Of a stretch of 64,000 bases of DNA, positions 28,102 through 37,003 are shown piece by piece. Each line of letters opens with the position of its first letter. Within the stretch, counting starts at the first letter, position 1. Origin of the DNA: Gammaproteobacteria bacterium (lineage in GTDB: Bacteria > Pseudomonadota > Gammaproteobacteria > Pseudomonadales > Azotimanducaceae); the NCBI GenBank assembly GCA_028824555.1, contig JAPPDJ010000097.1, positions 1-64,000 on the forward strand, in the 5' to 3' direction. The position numbers were made by a program, and so were the translations under genes. The notes under the pieces were generated by a model that worked only from the letters and a program-made list of their open reading frames with translations, was not told the DNA's origin and made no database searches.

Positions 28102-31100
28102 ATGATCGGCGGGGCCAGGCGTTGCTCTGCGGTTGCCGGGAAGCGCAACACGGTGTTTGGTCGGCGTTTGCAACGGTGGTTGGAAACGTTGGGGACGTTC
28201 CTTGTGCTTGGCCTTGTGCCGGTCGCTTCGGGCAACTTCGATGCCGAGATGCCCGGCGCCGGGCACTACAACTACGAGAGTCCGCACTCGAATCCGCTCG
28301 CGCTTTTGCCGAACGGGTCGCTGCTCTATGTCGCGAACACACCGGCGGACACGGTGGATGTCATCGACACCGCCTCGCATACCGTGGTGGCCCGCGTTCG
28401 AGTGGGCATCGATCCGGTGGGGGTGGCGGTACGACCGGATGGAAAGGAAGTGTGGGTGACCAACCATGTTTCCGATTCTGTCAGCGTCATCGACGCAGAC
28501 CCCGACAGCGTCACCCGCCATCAGGTGCTGGCAACGATTCAGGAAATCGATGCCGAAACCCGTTCGACGCGGTTCGACGAGCCCGTCGGCATCGCCTTTG
28601 CCAGCAACGCCAAGGCTTATGTAGCGCTCTCCTCTTCGAATCGAATTGCCGTCATCGACGTTGCCCAGCGCGAGGTGACGGGCCATCTTCGCATCACCGC
28701 GCAGGACCCACGCGCCATCGCGGTGCGTAGCGACCGCCTTTACGTCGTCGCCTTCGAGTCCAACAACCAGACGCAGATATCCGGCTGCTGGCCGGAGAAC
28801 ATCGACGGCGTGCTCTGCACCTTCGATGCCCGCGAGCATGTCACCGAAGCGGTGGGCGGCAATGCCCAGAGCCTGTCCCTCGGCTACGTGGCGGACATCG
28901 TCAAGCACCCAGACATTCCCGACCGCGATCTCTACGTGTTCGACACCCGCACCGATCGCCGGGTGCAGATCGTCGATGGTGTCGGGACGTTGCTTTACGG
29001 CATCGCCGTCGATTCTCGCGGGCGGGTGTTCGTGGCCCAGACCGATGCCCGCAACGACGCCAACGGCAAGGCGGGAACGCGGGGGCATGGCCTTGCCGAG
29101 ATGGAGAATCGGGCGTTCTTGAACCGCATTACGCGGGTCGATTGCGCGCCCGCGTGTGGGACGCCGGCATTCTACGACCTGGAACCGTTGCCGCCCCAAC
29201 ACCCAGCGCCCGCGATGGCGCTGGCGACGCCGTTCGCCATTGCCGTGAGCGACGACGATGCCACGCTCGTGGTGACAGCGGCGGCATCGGACCAGCTCTT
29301 CACCGTAGATGCCGCCAGCGGCGAGGTGCTGGGCCGCGTGCCGGTGGACTGGGGTCCCCGAGGCGTGGCACTTGAGATGGCGGATGACGGTGCGCCCCAT
29401 CGGGCATGGGTGCTGGGGGCGCTCGCGAACAGCGTTGCGCTCGTGGACCTTGGTGACCTTGAAAGCCCGGAGGTCTTGGCCAGCGTCTCTCTCGAAGACC
29501 CGACAGACCCGGACCTCAAGCTCGGCCGCTACGTCTTCAATTCGGCGCACGCCTCCAGCACCGGCACGTTCTCCTGCGCGAGCTGCCATCCGGACGGTCA
29601 CACGGACCAGCTTCTCTGGGTGCTCGACACGCCGCTTTGCGACGTCGGCTGCGACCAGATCCAGCCGCGTCTGGCGCAGGACATGCGAGGTCTCAGAGGC
29701 ACCGCGCCGTATCACTGGGACGGCATTCCAGGCGATCCCCACGGCGGGGTCAACACGGCCAGCACGCTCGCCTATCAGCCGCCGAACTGCGACATCAACG
29801 TGCCGGAGTCCTGCACGCTGCACGTCCTGGAAGGCGCGCTCGCAACCACCATGTGCGACACCACCAACTGTCCGCACAACGAAGATGGCAAGGCGGGGCT
29901 GTTGTCACGGGCCGAGCGCGAGGCGATGGCGAAGTATCTGCTGACGGTGCCGTATCCGCCATCGCCAGAGCGGCCGTACGACGACCGGCTGACGCCGCAG
30001 GCAAGGCAGGGCATCGAGACCTTCCAGTTCGTCAAGCAGTGCGGCAACTGCCATCGCTTTCCGTTCTGGACCGCCACCAACATGGGTGGCAGCGGCATGG
30101 ATCCGCCGTCATGGCGGGGTGCCAACGACCGTTGGAAGAACGCGCCGCAGAACCGCTTTTTCTTCGCCGACTTGGTGCGCGGCGACACCCAAGGCTTCCC
30201 CGAGCGCACCGGCTTCACGAACGACCCGCAGATGTTTCAGATGATCCTGGAAGGCAGCGTGGGCTTCTCCGGCGCGCTGGGTCGCCAGTTGACGCTGAAC
30301 CGCGAGACTGCTCCCCAGCGTGCAATCCGCCGGCTCATGGTGGCGCTGGAAAGGGCCGCGGCGCAGGGCACGGTCGTGTTGCAGGCCGATGGCATCCGCA
30401 TCAAGGGAAGCAAGACGCGCACGCTCAACCTGCAGTTCAGCGACGGACGCTACCGCAACGTGCATGGGGGACGCATCGCCTACTCGCGCCCGCAGATGCT
30501 CTCACTGGCCGGCTCTGGGGGCCTGTTGATGACGATCACCGCCCGCATTGGGCGACTGGCCGACTATGCCCACCCGCAACCTACTCTCGCGCCGGTCGAA
30601 CTGCCGGTGTTGCCGATGTTCCCGGGTGGCCGGCCTGCCGAGGTGCCGGAGCTTTACCGCAACGCGCCCATGCGTCTGCGTGCGGAGCATGTGTTCGAGG
30701 GCGCGTCTCTCCTCACCGATGGTCGTCGCGTGCGTGGCTCCGTGGATTGCGAACGCGGCCTGCTGCCGCACTGCGCAGACAACATCGTCGTGGTCGAGCT
30801 CGCGAATTTGCCTTCGGCGCCGGGGTTGCACCTTCTGCAATTGCAGAACCCGGAGGGCCTCGTCAGCAACGACTTCCCGTTCTTTGTGCTCGATGAACGC
30901 CCGCGCTCTGGCCCCAATCTCATCTCCAGCGGAGGCCGATTCGACCGCCAGGGGAACTGGCGTGCCAATACGTTAAACGGCTCGGTGACGTGGGATGGCG
31001 CGGCGAGCTTCACCATTGACGAGGCCTCGCGGCAGCCTTGGCGAGTGCAGCTTTCGCATTCGGTAAGCATCGAGCGAGGTGTAGAGTATTGCTTCTGCTA

Positions 31101-31383
31101 CACCGCGCGTGCTGAAGCCACCCGCTACATCCAGGTCAACGTGGACACCGGCGCCGACGACTATCGGAGCCTCATGGGCACCGCCTACACGCCGGAAGTG
31201 GGTGCGGCCACCCGTGGCGACGGCACGACGCTAACGACCGACTACCACTCCTTCCGGCACCGCTTCGTGGCCCCCGAAACCGACAGGAACGCCCGCTTGG
31301 TGTTCACCTTGGCGCAAAGCGACATCGACGTGGATATCGACAACGTGGGGCTATACAAAGGCCGCGCCTGCGGCAACCCTTGA
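28102..31383 (+). CDS. Secreted YVTN beta-propeller protein with two CXXCH haem motifs and C-terminal CBM-like domain
   Basis: The ATG at 28102 follows a GAGGG site and gives 1093 residues; a GTG 11 codons upstream is possible. A signal-like hydrophobic stretch (about 28-43) ends in VASG. Residues about 55-460 form YVTN/YncE-type propeller repeats (LLYVANTPADTVDVIDTASH, VWVTNHVSDSVSVIDAD). Two c-type haem motifs follow: CASCH (492-496) and CGNCH (647-651), in a region like MauG/dihaem peroxidase proteins. After about 750 there are beta-rich segments, and residues about 935-1090 resemble a CBM4/9-type jelly-roll. It is probably a periplasmic or extracellular redox protein that binds polymer. 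Substrate and haem stoichiometry are unknown. Confidence 0.82.
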   Translation: MIGGARRCSAVAGKRNTVFGRRLQRWLETLGTFLVLGLVPVASGNFDAEMPGAGHYNYESPHSNPLALLPNGSLLYVANTPADTVDVIDTASHTVVARVRVGIDPVGVAVRPDGKEVWVTNHVSDSVSVIDADPDSVTRHQVLATIQEIDAETRSTRFDEPVGIAFASNAKAYVALSSSNRIAVIDVAQREVTGHLRITAQDPRAIAVRSDRLYVVAFESNNQTQISGCWPENIDGVLCTFDAREHVTEAVGGNAQSLSLGYVADIVKHPDIPDRDLYVFDTRTDRRVQIVDGVGTLLYGIAVDSRGRVFVAQTDARNDANGKAGTRGHGLAEMENRAFLNRITRVDCAPACGTPAFYDLEPLPPQHPAPAMALATPFAIAVSDDDATLVVTAAASDQLFTVDAASGEVLGRVPVDWGPRGVALEMADDGAPHRAWVLGALANSVALVDLGDLESPEVLASVSLEDPTDPDLKLGRYVFNSAHASSTGTFSCASCHPDGHTDQLLWVLDTPLCDVGCDQIQPRLAQDMRGLRGTAPYHWDGIPGDPHGGVNTASTLAYQPPNCDINVPESCTLHVLEGALATTMCDTTNCPHNEDGKAGLLSRAEREAMAKYLLTVPYPPSPERPYDDRLTPQARQGIETFQFVKQCGNCHRFPFWTATNMGGSGMDPPSWRGANDRWKNAPQNRFFFADLVRGDTQGFPERTGFTNDPQMFQMILEGSVGFSGALGRQLTLNRETAPQRAIRRLMVALERAAAQGTVVLQADGIRIKGSKTRTLNLQFSDGRYRNVHGGRIAYSRPQMLSLAGSGGLLMTITARIGRLADYAHPQPTLAPVELPVLPMFPGGRPAEVPELYRNAPMRLRAEHVFEGASLLTDGRRVRGSVDCERGLLPHCADNIVVVELANLPSAPGLHLLQLQNPEGLVSNDFPFFVLDERPRSGPNLISSGGRFDRQGNWRANTLNGSVTWDGAASFTIDEASRQPWRVQLSHSVSIERGVEYCFCYTARAEATRYIQVNVDTGADDYRSLMGTAYTPEVGAATRGDGTTLTTDYHSFRHRFVAPETDRNARLVFTLAQSDIDVDIDNVGLYKGRACGNP

Positions 31384-31429
31384 ACGCGATTAGACCCGCG
31401 CACAAGCTACTTTCTACGAACCCGCGCGC

Positions 31430-31636
31430 CTAGCCCGGGTTATTCATGAATGCCCTACTGCGGACGACGATACACTCGCTGTGGCTGGGCAGTACTCGTG
31501 CGTCCTGCGGACGCATTCGCTCCGGCCCCCTCGACATAGTGCACAGCTATGCCTTCGGGTTCCTCCGTTCCGTGCGCCCAGCCACAGCGGCGTCTCGTCG
31601 CCCTCGCTACGCGCATTCATGAATAATCCGGGCTAG
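31430..31636. repeat. 207-bp MITE-like inverted-repeat element
   Basis: Bases 31430-31453 and 31613-31636 are reverse complements at 23 of 24 positions; they begin CTAGCCCGG and contain the palindrome TTATTCATGAAT. A second, internal perfect inverted repeat of 14 bp pairs 31477-31490 with 31576-31589. The element carries no open frame of interest and sits between the propeller gene and the GyrI-like gene. It has the form of a non-autonomous mobile element, but I could not identify flanking target duplications with confidence. Confidence 0.72.
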
Positions 31637-31644
31637 CGGCGCGT

Positions 31645-31664
31645 ACGAGGGCGAGACGCCCTCG
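31645..31664. repeat. Short GGGCGAGACGCCC palindromic repeat
   Basis: CGAGGGCG-aga-CGCCCTCG is a perfect 8-bp-stem hairpin just outside the MITE-like element and about 14 bp beyond the stop of the GyrI-like gene. The same core occurs in both arms of the element at 11863-11951. Confidence 0.6.
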
Positions 31665-31677
31665 CCCCCAAGACGGT

Positions 31678-32142
31678 TCAACGCCCAAGGGGTAGGTAGA
31701 TTCGGGTTTCGAGCTTTTCCTCCGGCACTTCACCGGGGTCGTTGGCGTACACGTCCCAGCCGCCGAACTGGGCTTCTGAGCCCATTTCTCGTGCGCGGAC
31801 CCACACCTGCTGCCACACGCTGCCAACGCCTTCGTAGGGCCCCACATGCAATGCCGTCAGTGCCGGTCCACCGGGCAGCTCGTGCGCCTCGATGTCGCCG
31901 GAGTTTGCCAAGGCCGCGCTCACGGGCATCCCGGCGGCGAGCTGGCAGTGGGTTCCGTCCATGTGGAAGTACCGCGCGAACGGCATGCCCGTGGGCTGGT
32001 GGCCGGCACCGATGATGTACTGCGCCACTCGCGGGAAGATGTCGGCAAAGGCCTCGCCCATGCGCATGACGTCCACCGTGCGCCGCACCACCATCGCCGG
32101 CTGCGCCGCAAGTTCCACCTCTTCGATCTGCACATCCGGCAT
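31678..32142 (-). CDS. GyrI-like / AraC effector-binding domain protein
   Basis: I chose the ATG at 32142 (MPDVQIEEVEL), which gives 154 residues; upstream in-frame sequence is low-quality GC coding. The fold signature is that of GyrI/SOUL-like ligand-binding domains: QPAMVVRRTVDVMRMGEAFADIF at the start, then HQPTGMPFARYF, and the C-terminal GPYEGVGSVWQQVWVRAREM and GWDVYANDP with ETRIYLPLG. Such free-standing domains bind hydrophobic cationic drugs and some hydrolyse them. It is divergent from the ABC exporter pair at 32477-36987, so a link with drug export is a reasonable but unproven inference. Confidence 0.78.
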   Translation of the reverse strand: MPDVQIEEVELAAQPAMVVRRTVDVMRMGEAFADIFPRVAQYIIGAGHQPTGMPFARYFHMDGTHCQLAAGMPVSAALANSGDIEAHELPGGPALTALHVGPYEGVGSVWQQVWVRAREMGSEAQFGGWDVYANDPGEVPEEKLETRIYLPLGR

Positions 32143-32476
32143 CGCTTTGCCCGTCCCGTGAATGGAAGGCGCGCAACCTGACACGTCCGGCACTGGGTAG
32201 CAAGTGCGCACTGCTGCGCGCCTGCCGAAATTCCGAAAAACGCTTGCTTGCGCGTGCCTGCCATGTTTACGTTCGGCCAAGGGATGGGTTTGGCTCGCCC
32301 ATAGGCGGGCTTGTGTCTTGGGGGTAGCGTGGTACAGGGCAAGGGCGACGGAGAAGTGGGTTGTTGCCGGCGCGGAGCGGCTTGGCGGCCTCTCGCGCCA
32401 GCGAGCGCCGTCTCTGACTCGCGCCCCATGACTTTCGTCCCGCGGTTCTCGACGCCGGCACCGTAGGACCAACCGC
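32143..32476. other. 334-bp divergent intergenic region with no supported gene
   Basis: It lies between the GyrI-like gene and the ABC exporter pair and must hold both promoters. An open frame at 32204-32431 exists but shows no family features or good ribosome site. A small GCCCATAGGCGGGC hairpin is near 32299-32312. No confident -35/-10 pair was found. Confidence 0.5.
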
Positions 32477-34945
32477 GTGAATCCTGCCGACATCCAGGCT
32501 AACCGGGTTCGCGCACGGGCACTCCCCATGTTCAACGAAGGGGCGATCCCGCCAGAACGCGACCGCCCCTTGAGTTCCGACGACAGCGGCTTCCGCGACG
32601 TGATGAAGCTGCTCTTGCGCTCGTGGCCGTACATCCGGCCGCAGTTGCTCGGCCATTGGTGGCATCCGGGCCCTGGCGGAGGGGTTCGTCCGGAAGTCGC
32701 CGACATGGTGAGCGGCGAGGGCTTCCGTTTCGGCTATGCACCGTTCCTCGTCGCTGCGGTTGCGGCGCTGGGACCGCTTTCCGGGTGGATGCCAAGCACG
32801 TTCGCTTGGCCTATGGGGCTTCTGTACGCGCCGGTCATTGTGACCGTGATCGGCATGTTCCTTATGGCGCTCACGCAAGGCCGCTCCCAGATGGTGGGTA
32901 CCGTCGGCGTGCTGCTCGGCTGCATCCTCACCAACATCGCCGGCGGCTTCTTCATCGAGGGGTTTCCGTCCACCCTCTACGCGGCAACGGTGACCATCGC
33001 CTGCATTGTCGGCTGGATGCTCCAGTTCCGCGTGCAGGAGGGCCAAGTGCAGTTACGGGCCCGCGTCGGTGCGCACCTGGTCTATTTCTATGCCATTAAC
33101 TTCCTGCAACGCGGCATCGCCATCGTCGTGGGCCTCATCCTGGCCGACCTTCTGAACCAAAGCCTGCTACAGGCCGAGCCACTGGCACCGGGCCTCGCCA
33201 GTCTCCTCGGATTCCCGGAACTGGCTGCCGGCAGCATCGAGCAACTGACCGACGAGCAACGTCGCGAACTGACCTGGAGCTACGTGTACGTCGCGCTCGG
33301 CTCGTACCTCCTGCAAATGCCCCTGTCCGTGCTCAATCCCTACTACAACATGTGGATCATGCAGCGCATCAACCAAGACTTGCGCATCGCGCTCATCTCC
33401 CGCTGGCACCAGCTTTCGCTCAGCTACCACAGCGACCACCGTACTGGCGACTCCATCTTCCGCATCTACCAGGACAGCGCCATGGTGACCGCCGTGGTTG
33501 GGCACATGATCGGCATGACTCTGGCAATGATGAGCTACTACAGTTGCGTCGTGCTGGTGACCATCCTGAATCCGTGGCTGGGCCTTGCGGCCGGCGTCTT
33601 GGTCGTGCCGGCCCTGCTGTGGGCGGGTTGGGCCATGCCGCGGATGCGCGTTCGGGCGCTCGTCTATCGGGAGGCCACCTCGGACGTCACCTCGACCATT
33701 CAGGAGAGCTTCTCGTCGATCAAGCTCATCAAGGCTTTCGGCACGGCCGGTCGGGCGCAGAGGCGCGTCGAAGACGACTCGGTGGTGGCTTTCAATGCCG
33801 CCTTCCGGGTGAAGAACCTGATCGCTATCGTCACCATCGTGATGTACACCGTCGCGGCCGTCTTCATGGCCGGCGGCACCTCGTTCATGGCTTGGTGGGC
33901 GTATCAGGGCGAGCCCACATGGTTCATCGAACTGCTGGCTCTCGTCGGCCTCAGCTTCGTGGTCTGGAACCTCGGCAGCTTCTCTTGGACGCGCGATCAG
34001 TTCCACGAGTCGAGCGGCGACATCCGCAAGCTCCTGCGCGACTGGATGACGGCTCAGGACCTCACCATGGGGCTGCGCCGCGTGTTCGACATCCTCGACA
34101 TCGAGCCGGATGTGCAGGACCGGCCAGACGCCCAGGACTTCGGTGGCATGCGCGAGGAAATCCGGTTCGAGAACGTGAGCTTTGCCTACGAAGCCGCGAG
34201 ACCCGTGCTGAGCGATGTCAGCTTCACCGCCGTGCCTGGCTCCGTCACTGCCATCATCGGTCCCACCGGCTCCGGCAAGAGCACGCTCATGGCGCTGCTT
34301 CTGCGCCTTTTCGATCCGAACAGCGGCCGCGTCAGCATCGATGGGCGCGACGTGCGTGGCTTTACGGTGGCAAGCCTGCGCGCCGCCATCGCCATCGCCT
34401 TGCAGGAAAACGTGCTCTTCGCCATGTCCGTGCGCGACAACATCCGCTACGTGGCGCCGAATGCACCGGAGGAGCAGATTCGCACGGCCATTCACGTCGC
34501 TGGCATGGATGATTATGTCGATGCCCTGCCGAACGGCCTCGACACGGTGCTCTCGGACCGCGGCGGCAAACTCTCGACCGGTCAGCGCCAGCGCCTGTCC
34601 ATCGCTCGCGCGGTGGTTCGCGACACGCCCATACTCGTCCTCGATGAACCCACGGCGGCGCTCGACGCCGCTACCGAGCACCGCGTGATGCAGAACCTCG
34701 CGATTTGGGCCGGCGGGGGCGACGGCAAGGTCGGCCGTGCCATCTTCCTGATCACGCATCGTATTTCGACGATCCGCCGCGCCGACAACATTCTCTATCT
34801 CGACGGCGGCCGCATCGTCGAAAGCGGTGACCACGACGCGCTCATGCAGCTCGAAGGCGGCCGCTATCGCAGTTTCGTGGAGGCGGAGTCCGCCCTTACC
34901 GGTGCTGGCGACAACCGAGCCCAGCCGACTGGGTCGGCCCAGTAG
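32477..34945 (+). CDS. ABC exporter subunit with N-terminal four-helix extension
   Basis: At 822 residues it is about 200 longer than a normal half-exporter. The extra N-terminal part carries about four membrane helices between residues 85 and 195 (FLVAAVAALGPLSGW; APVIVTVIGMFLMAL; GTVGVLLGCILTNIAGG; ATVTIACIVGWML) ahead of the usual six-helix domain (about 195-500). The ATPase domain has GPTGSGKST with Lys601, a variant signature LSTGQRQR (from 699) and ILVLDEPTAALD with catalytic Glu. It starts with GTG and is followed 2 bp later by a second half-transporter, its likely partner. The substrate is unknown; the divergent GyrI-like gene hints at amphipathic compounds. Confidence 0.88.
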   Translation: MNPADIQANRVRARALPMFNEGAIPPERDRPLSSDDSGFRDVMKLLLRSWPYIRPQLLGHWWHPGPGGGVRPEVADMVSGEGFRFGYAPFLVAAVAALGPLSGWMPSTFAWPMGLLYAPVIVTVIGMFLMALTQGRSQMVGTVGVLLGCILTNIAGGFFIEGFPSTLYAATVTIACIVGWMLQFRVQEGQVQLRARVGAHLVYFYAINFLQRGIAIVVGLILADLLNQSLLQAEPLAPGLASLLGFPELAAGSIEQLTDEQRRELTWSYVYVALGSYLLQMPLSVLNPYYNMWIMQRINQDLRIALISRWHQLSLSYHSDHRTGDSIFRIYQDSAMVTAVVGHMIGMTLAMMSYYSCVVLVTILNPWLGLAAGVLVVPALLWAGWAMPRMRVRALVYREATSDVTSTIQESFSSIKLIKAFGTAGRAQRRVEDDSVVAFNAAFRVKNLIAIVTIVMYTVAAVFMAGGTSFMAWWAYQGEPTWFIELLALVGLSFVVWNLGSFSWTRDQFHESSGDIRKLLRDWMTAQDLTMGLRRVFDILDIEPDVQDRPDAQDFGGMREEIRFENVSFAYEAARPVLSDVSFTAVPGSVTAIIGPTGSGKSTLMALLLRLFDPNSGRVSIDGRDVRGFTVASLRAAIAIALQENVLFAMSVRDNIRYVAPNAPEEQIRTAIHVAGMDDYVDALPNGLDTVLSDRGGKLSTGQRQRLSIARAVVRDTPILVLDEPTAALDAATEHRVMQNLAIWAGGGDGKVGRAIFLITHRISTIRRADNILYLDGGRIVESGDHDALMQLEGGRYRSFVEAESALTGAGDNRAQPTGSAQ

Positions 34946-34947
34946 TC

Positions 34948-36987
34948 GTGGCGGAATCGGCAATCACTACTCGCCGCGACCGGCGCCGCAAGGCGCTGCG
35001 CGACCTTGATGCTCGTGCCAGCGGCCTCGACACCAGCACGCGGATCGGCAACGCCGAGGCGTTCGCCATCATCGTGCGCAGCATGGGCTACATCCGCTTC
35101 TTCTTCTGGCGCTATCTCGCCAAGTTCCTGCTCAAGCTTTTCGCCTACGCCATCGCCCTCGGCTTCCTGCCCTGGCCGGCGAAGATGCTGACGGATCACG
35201 TCATCTTGGGCCGGCCAATCGAGGACGCCCAAGGCTACCCGCCGTATTGGCGACCCGTGATCGATTTCGTTCAAGGTTGGTCGCCCTTCGAGATCCTTAT
35301 CTTCTTGGCCGTGCTGGGCGTTTCCCTCGTGGTCCTGATTGGGCGTTACATCACGGGCTACGACGATGGTGTGGAGGCGGCCCTGGCCGAAGGCCACGAC
35401 TACGCGACACGAGTGGAGAACCAGATCCACGGCGGCGGTGCCGTATTCGGGGGAATCTGGGGCTATGTCGAGTTTAAGGTCAACTCGCGCATGACCCAGA
35501 CGCTCAACCACCTGTTGCGGGCTCAGCTCTTCAGCCGCATCGGTGCGCTGTCGATGACCCAGCTCGAAGAGCAGCGCATCGGCGACTCCATCTACCGCGT
35601 CATGTACGACGCCCCGCAAGTGCAGGAGATCTTCTACGAGACGACGCACACGCCGATCATGTCCACGTTGCTTTACGTCCAGGCAGGCATAACCCTGCTC
35701 ACCACCTACCCCACCATGCCGGAGGTGTTCTGGCTGTCGATGAGCCTTTTCGTCGGCGTGCTGATCGGCACGAGCCTGTTCTCCTCCGCAGTGCGGCGCA
35801 GGGGCCAGGCGGCACGCGCTGCGGGTTCCCTCACCACAGGCACGATCGAGGAGGGCATGGACAACGTGCTGGCGGTGCAGGGCCTCGGCGCCAACGCGAC
35901 CGAGCGGAATCGCTTCGATGGTGACAGCAAGGAATCGTTCCGGCGCTTCCGCGGCGTTGCGCTCATGTGGATGCTGATTCCCCGGGTGTGGGAGTTCATC
36001 ACCTCCCTCCTGCAAACGGCCTTTTTCGTTTACCTGATCTACCTCATCATCGAGGGCGTGATGACTCCGGGCGACTTTGCGGCGATGTTCGTCTTCTGGG
36101 GCTACCTCATCGGTCCGGCGCGTTCCCTCGGCATCCTGTGGATTCGGTTTCAGGACAACGTCGCTGGCATGAGGCGCGTATTCGCCATGCTCGATCTACC
36201 GTCGGAGGCGGATCTCGGCACGAGGACGCTGCCGGAGATCACAGACGGTGTGGCCATACGGGGCGCCGGGCTCGTCTATCCGGACGGACGGCGGGCGCTC
36301 GAAGGAGTGGACCTCGACGCGCAGGTGGGCCAGATCGTTGCCTTTGTCGGCCCCACGGGTTCTGGCAAGACCAGCCTCGCCTATCTCATCCCGCGCTATC
36401 ACCTTGCCACCGAAGGAGAAGTGCGAATCGACGGCCAGAGCGTGAACGACGTTACTTTGGCGAGCCTCAGAAGCCAGGTCACCTACGTCTTCCAGGAGAC
36501 GCAGCTCTTCTCCGACTCCATCGCCGACAACATCCGCTACGGCAAGCCCGAAGCCACGGACGAGGAAGTGGAAACCGCCGCCCGCACCGCCGGCATCCAC
36601 GACTTCATCGTCTCTTTGCCGGAAGGCTACGAAACCAAGCTGGGCGGTGCGGCTGCGAGCAAGCTCTCGGTGGGGCAGAAGCAGCGCATATCCATTGCCC
36701 GCGGCCTCCTGCGAGATTCGCGCATCCTCATCCTCGACGAACCCACCTCCGCGCTGGACCCGGAGACCGAGCAATACCTGGTCCAATCGCTCCACGAGGC
36801 CGCCAAGGACCGCCTCGTCATCATCATCGCCCACCGCCTCTCCACCATCGCCCACGCCGACAAGATCGTCTTCCTGGAAGACGGCCGCGTAATGGAGCAA
36901 GGCAGCCACGCCGAACTGATGGCCAGCCCAGGCGGCCACTACCGCAACTTCGTGGAGCTACAAACCGCCGCTCGCGTGGGACCCTGA
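34948..36987 (+). CDS. ABC exporter subunit, partner of the preceding gene
   Basis: A 679-residue half-exporter starting with GTG 2 bp after the previous stop. Residues about 40-400 form the membrane domain, including a long first cytoplasmic/periplasmic insertion around 75-150. The ATPase domain has GPTGSGKTS (Lys474), signature LSVGQKQR (from 573), ILILDEPTSALD with catalytic Glu and the IIIAHRL switch His. Both subunits of this pair keep the catalytic Glu but have a non-Gly third residue in the signature (LSTGQ and LSVGQ). The gene ends 16 bp before the convergent yejE stop. Confidence 0.9.
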   Translation: MAESAITTRRDRRRKALRDLDARASGLDTSTRIGNAEAFAIIVRSMGYIRFFFWRYLAKFLLKLFAYAIALGFLPWPAKMLTDHVILGRPIEDAQGYPPYWRPVIDFVQGWSPFEILIFLAVLGVSLVVLIGRYITGYDDGVEAALAEGHDYATRVENQIHGGGAVFGGIWGYVEFKVNSRMTQTLNHLLRAQLFSRIGALSMTQLEEQRIGDSIYRVMYDAPQVQEIFYETTHTPIMSTLLYVQAGITLLTTYPTMPEVFWLSMSLFVGVLIGTSLFSSAVRRRGQAARAAGSLTTGTIEEGMDNVLAVQGLGANATERNRFDGDSKESFRRFRGVALMWMLIPRVWEFITSLLQTAFFVYLIYLIIEGVMTPGDFAAMFVFWGYLIGPARSLGILWIRFQDNVAGMRRVFAMLDLPSEADLGTRTLPEITDGVAIRGAGLVYPDGRRALEGVDLDAQVGQIVAFVGPTGSGKTSLAYLIPRYHLATEGEVRIDGQSVNDVTLASLRSQVTYVFQETQLFSDSIADNIRYGKPEATDEEVETAARTAGIHDFIVSLPEGYETKLGGAAASKLSVGQKQRISIARGLLRDSRILILDEPTSALDPETEQYLVQSLHEAAKDRLVIIIAHRLSTIAHADKIVFLEDGRVMEQGSHAELMASPGGHYRNFVELQTAARVGP

Positions 36988-37003
36988 GCGCTCGACTCGT
37001 CCG

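Noticed and set aside
27796-29877. 693-codon minus-strand open frame opposite the propeller-cytochrome gene
   Set aside because: The plus strand encodes propeller repeats and haem motifs; the antisense translation has no family features.
31384-31677. Transposase remnant inside the MITE-like element
   Set aside because: No open frame or transposase motif is present in the 207 bp.
33167-34963. 598-codon minus-strand open frame opposite the second ABC exporter pair
   Set aside because: Same kind of GC-driven shadow; no recognisable domain.
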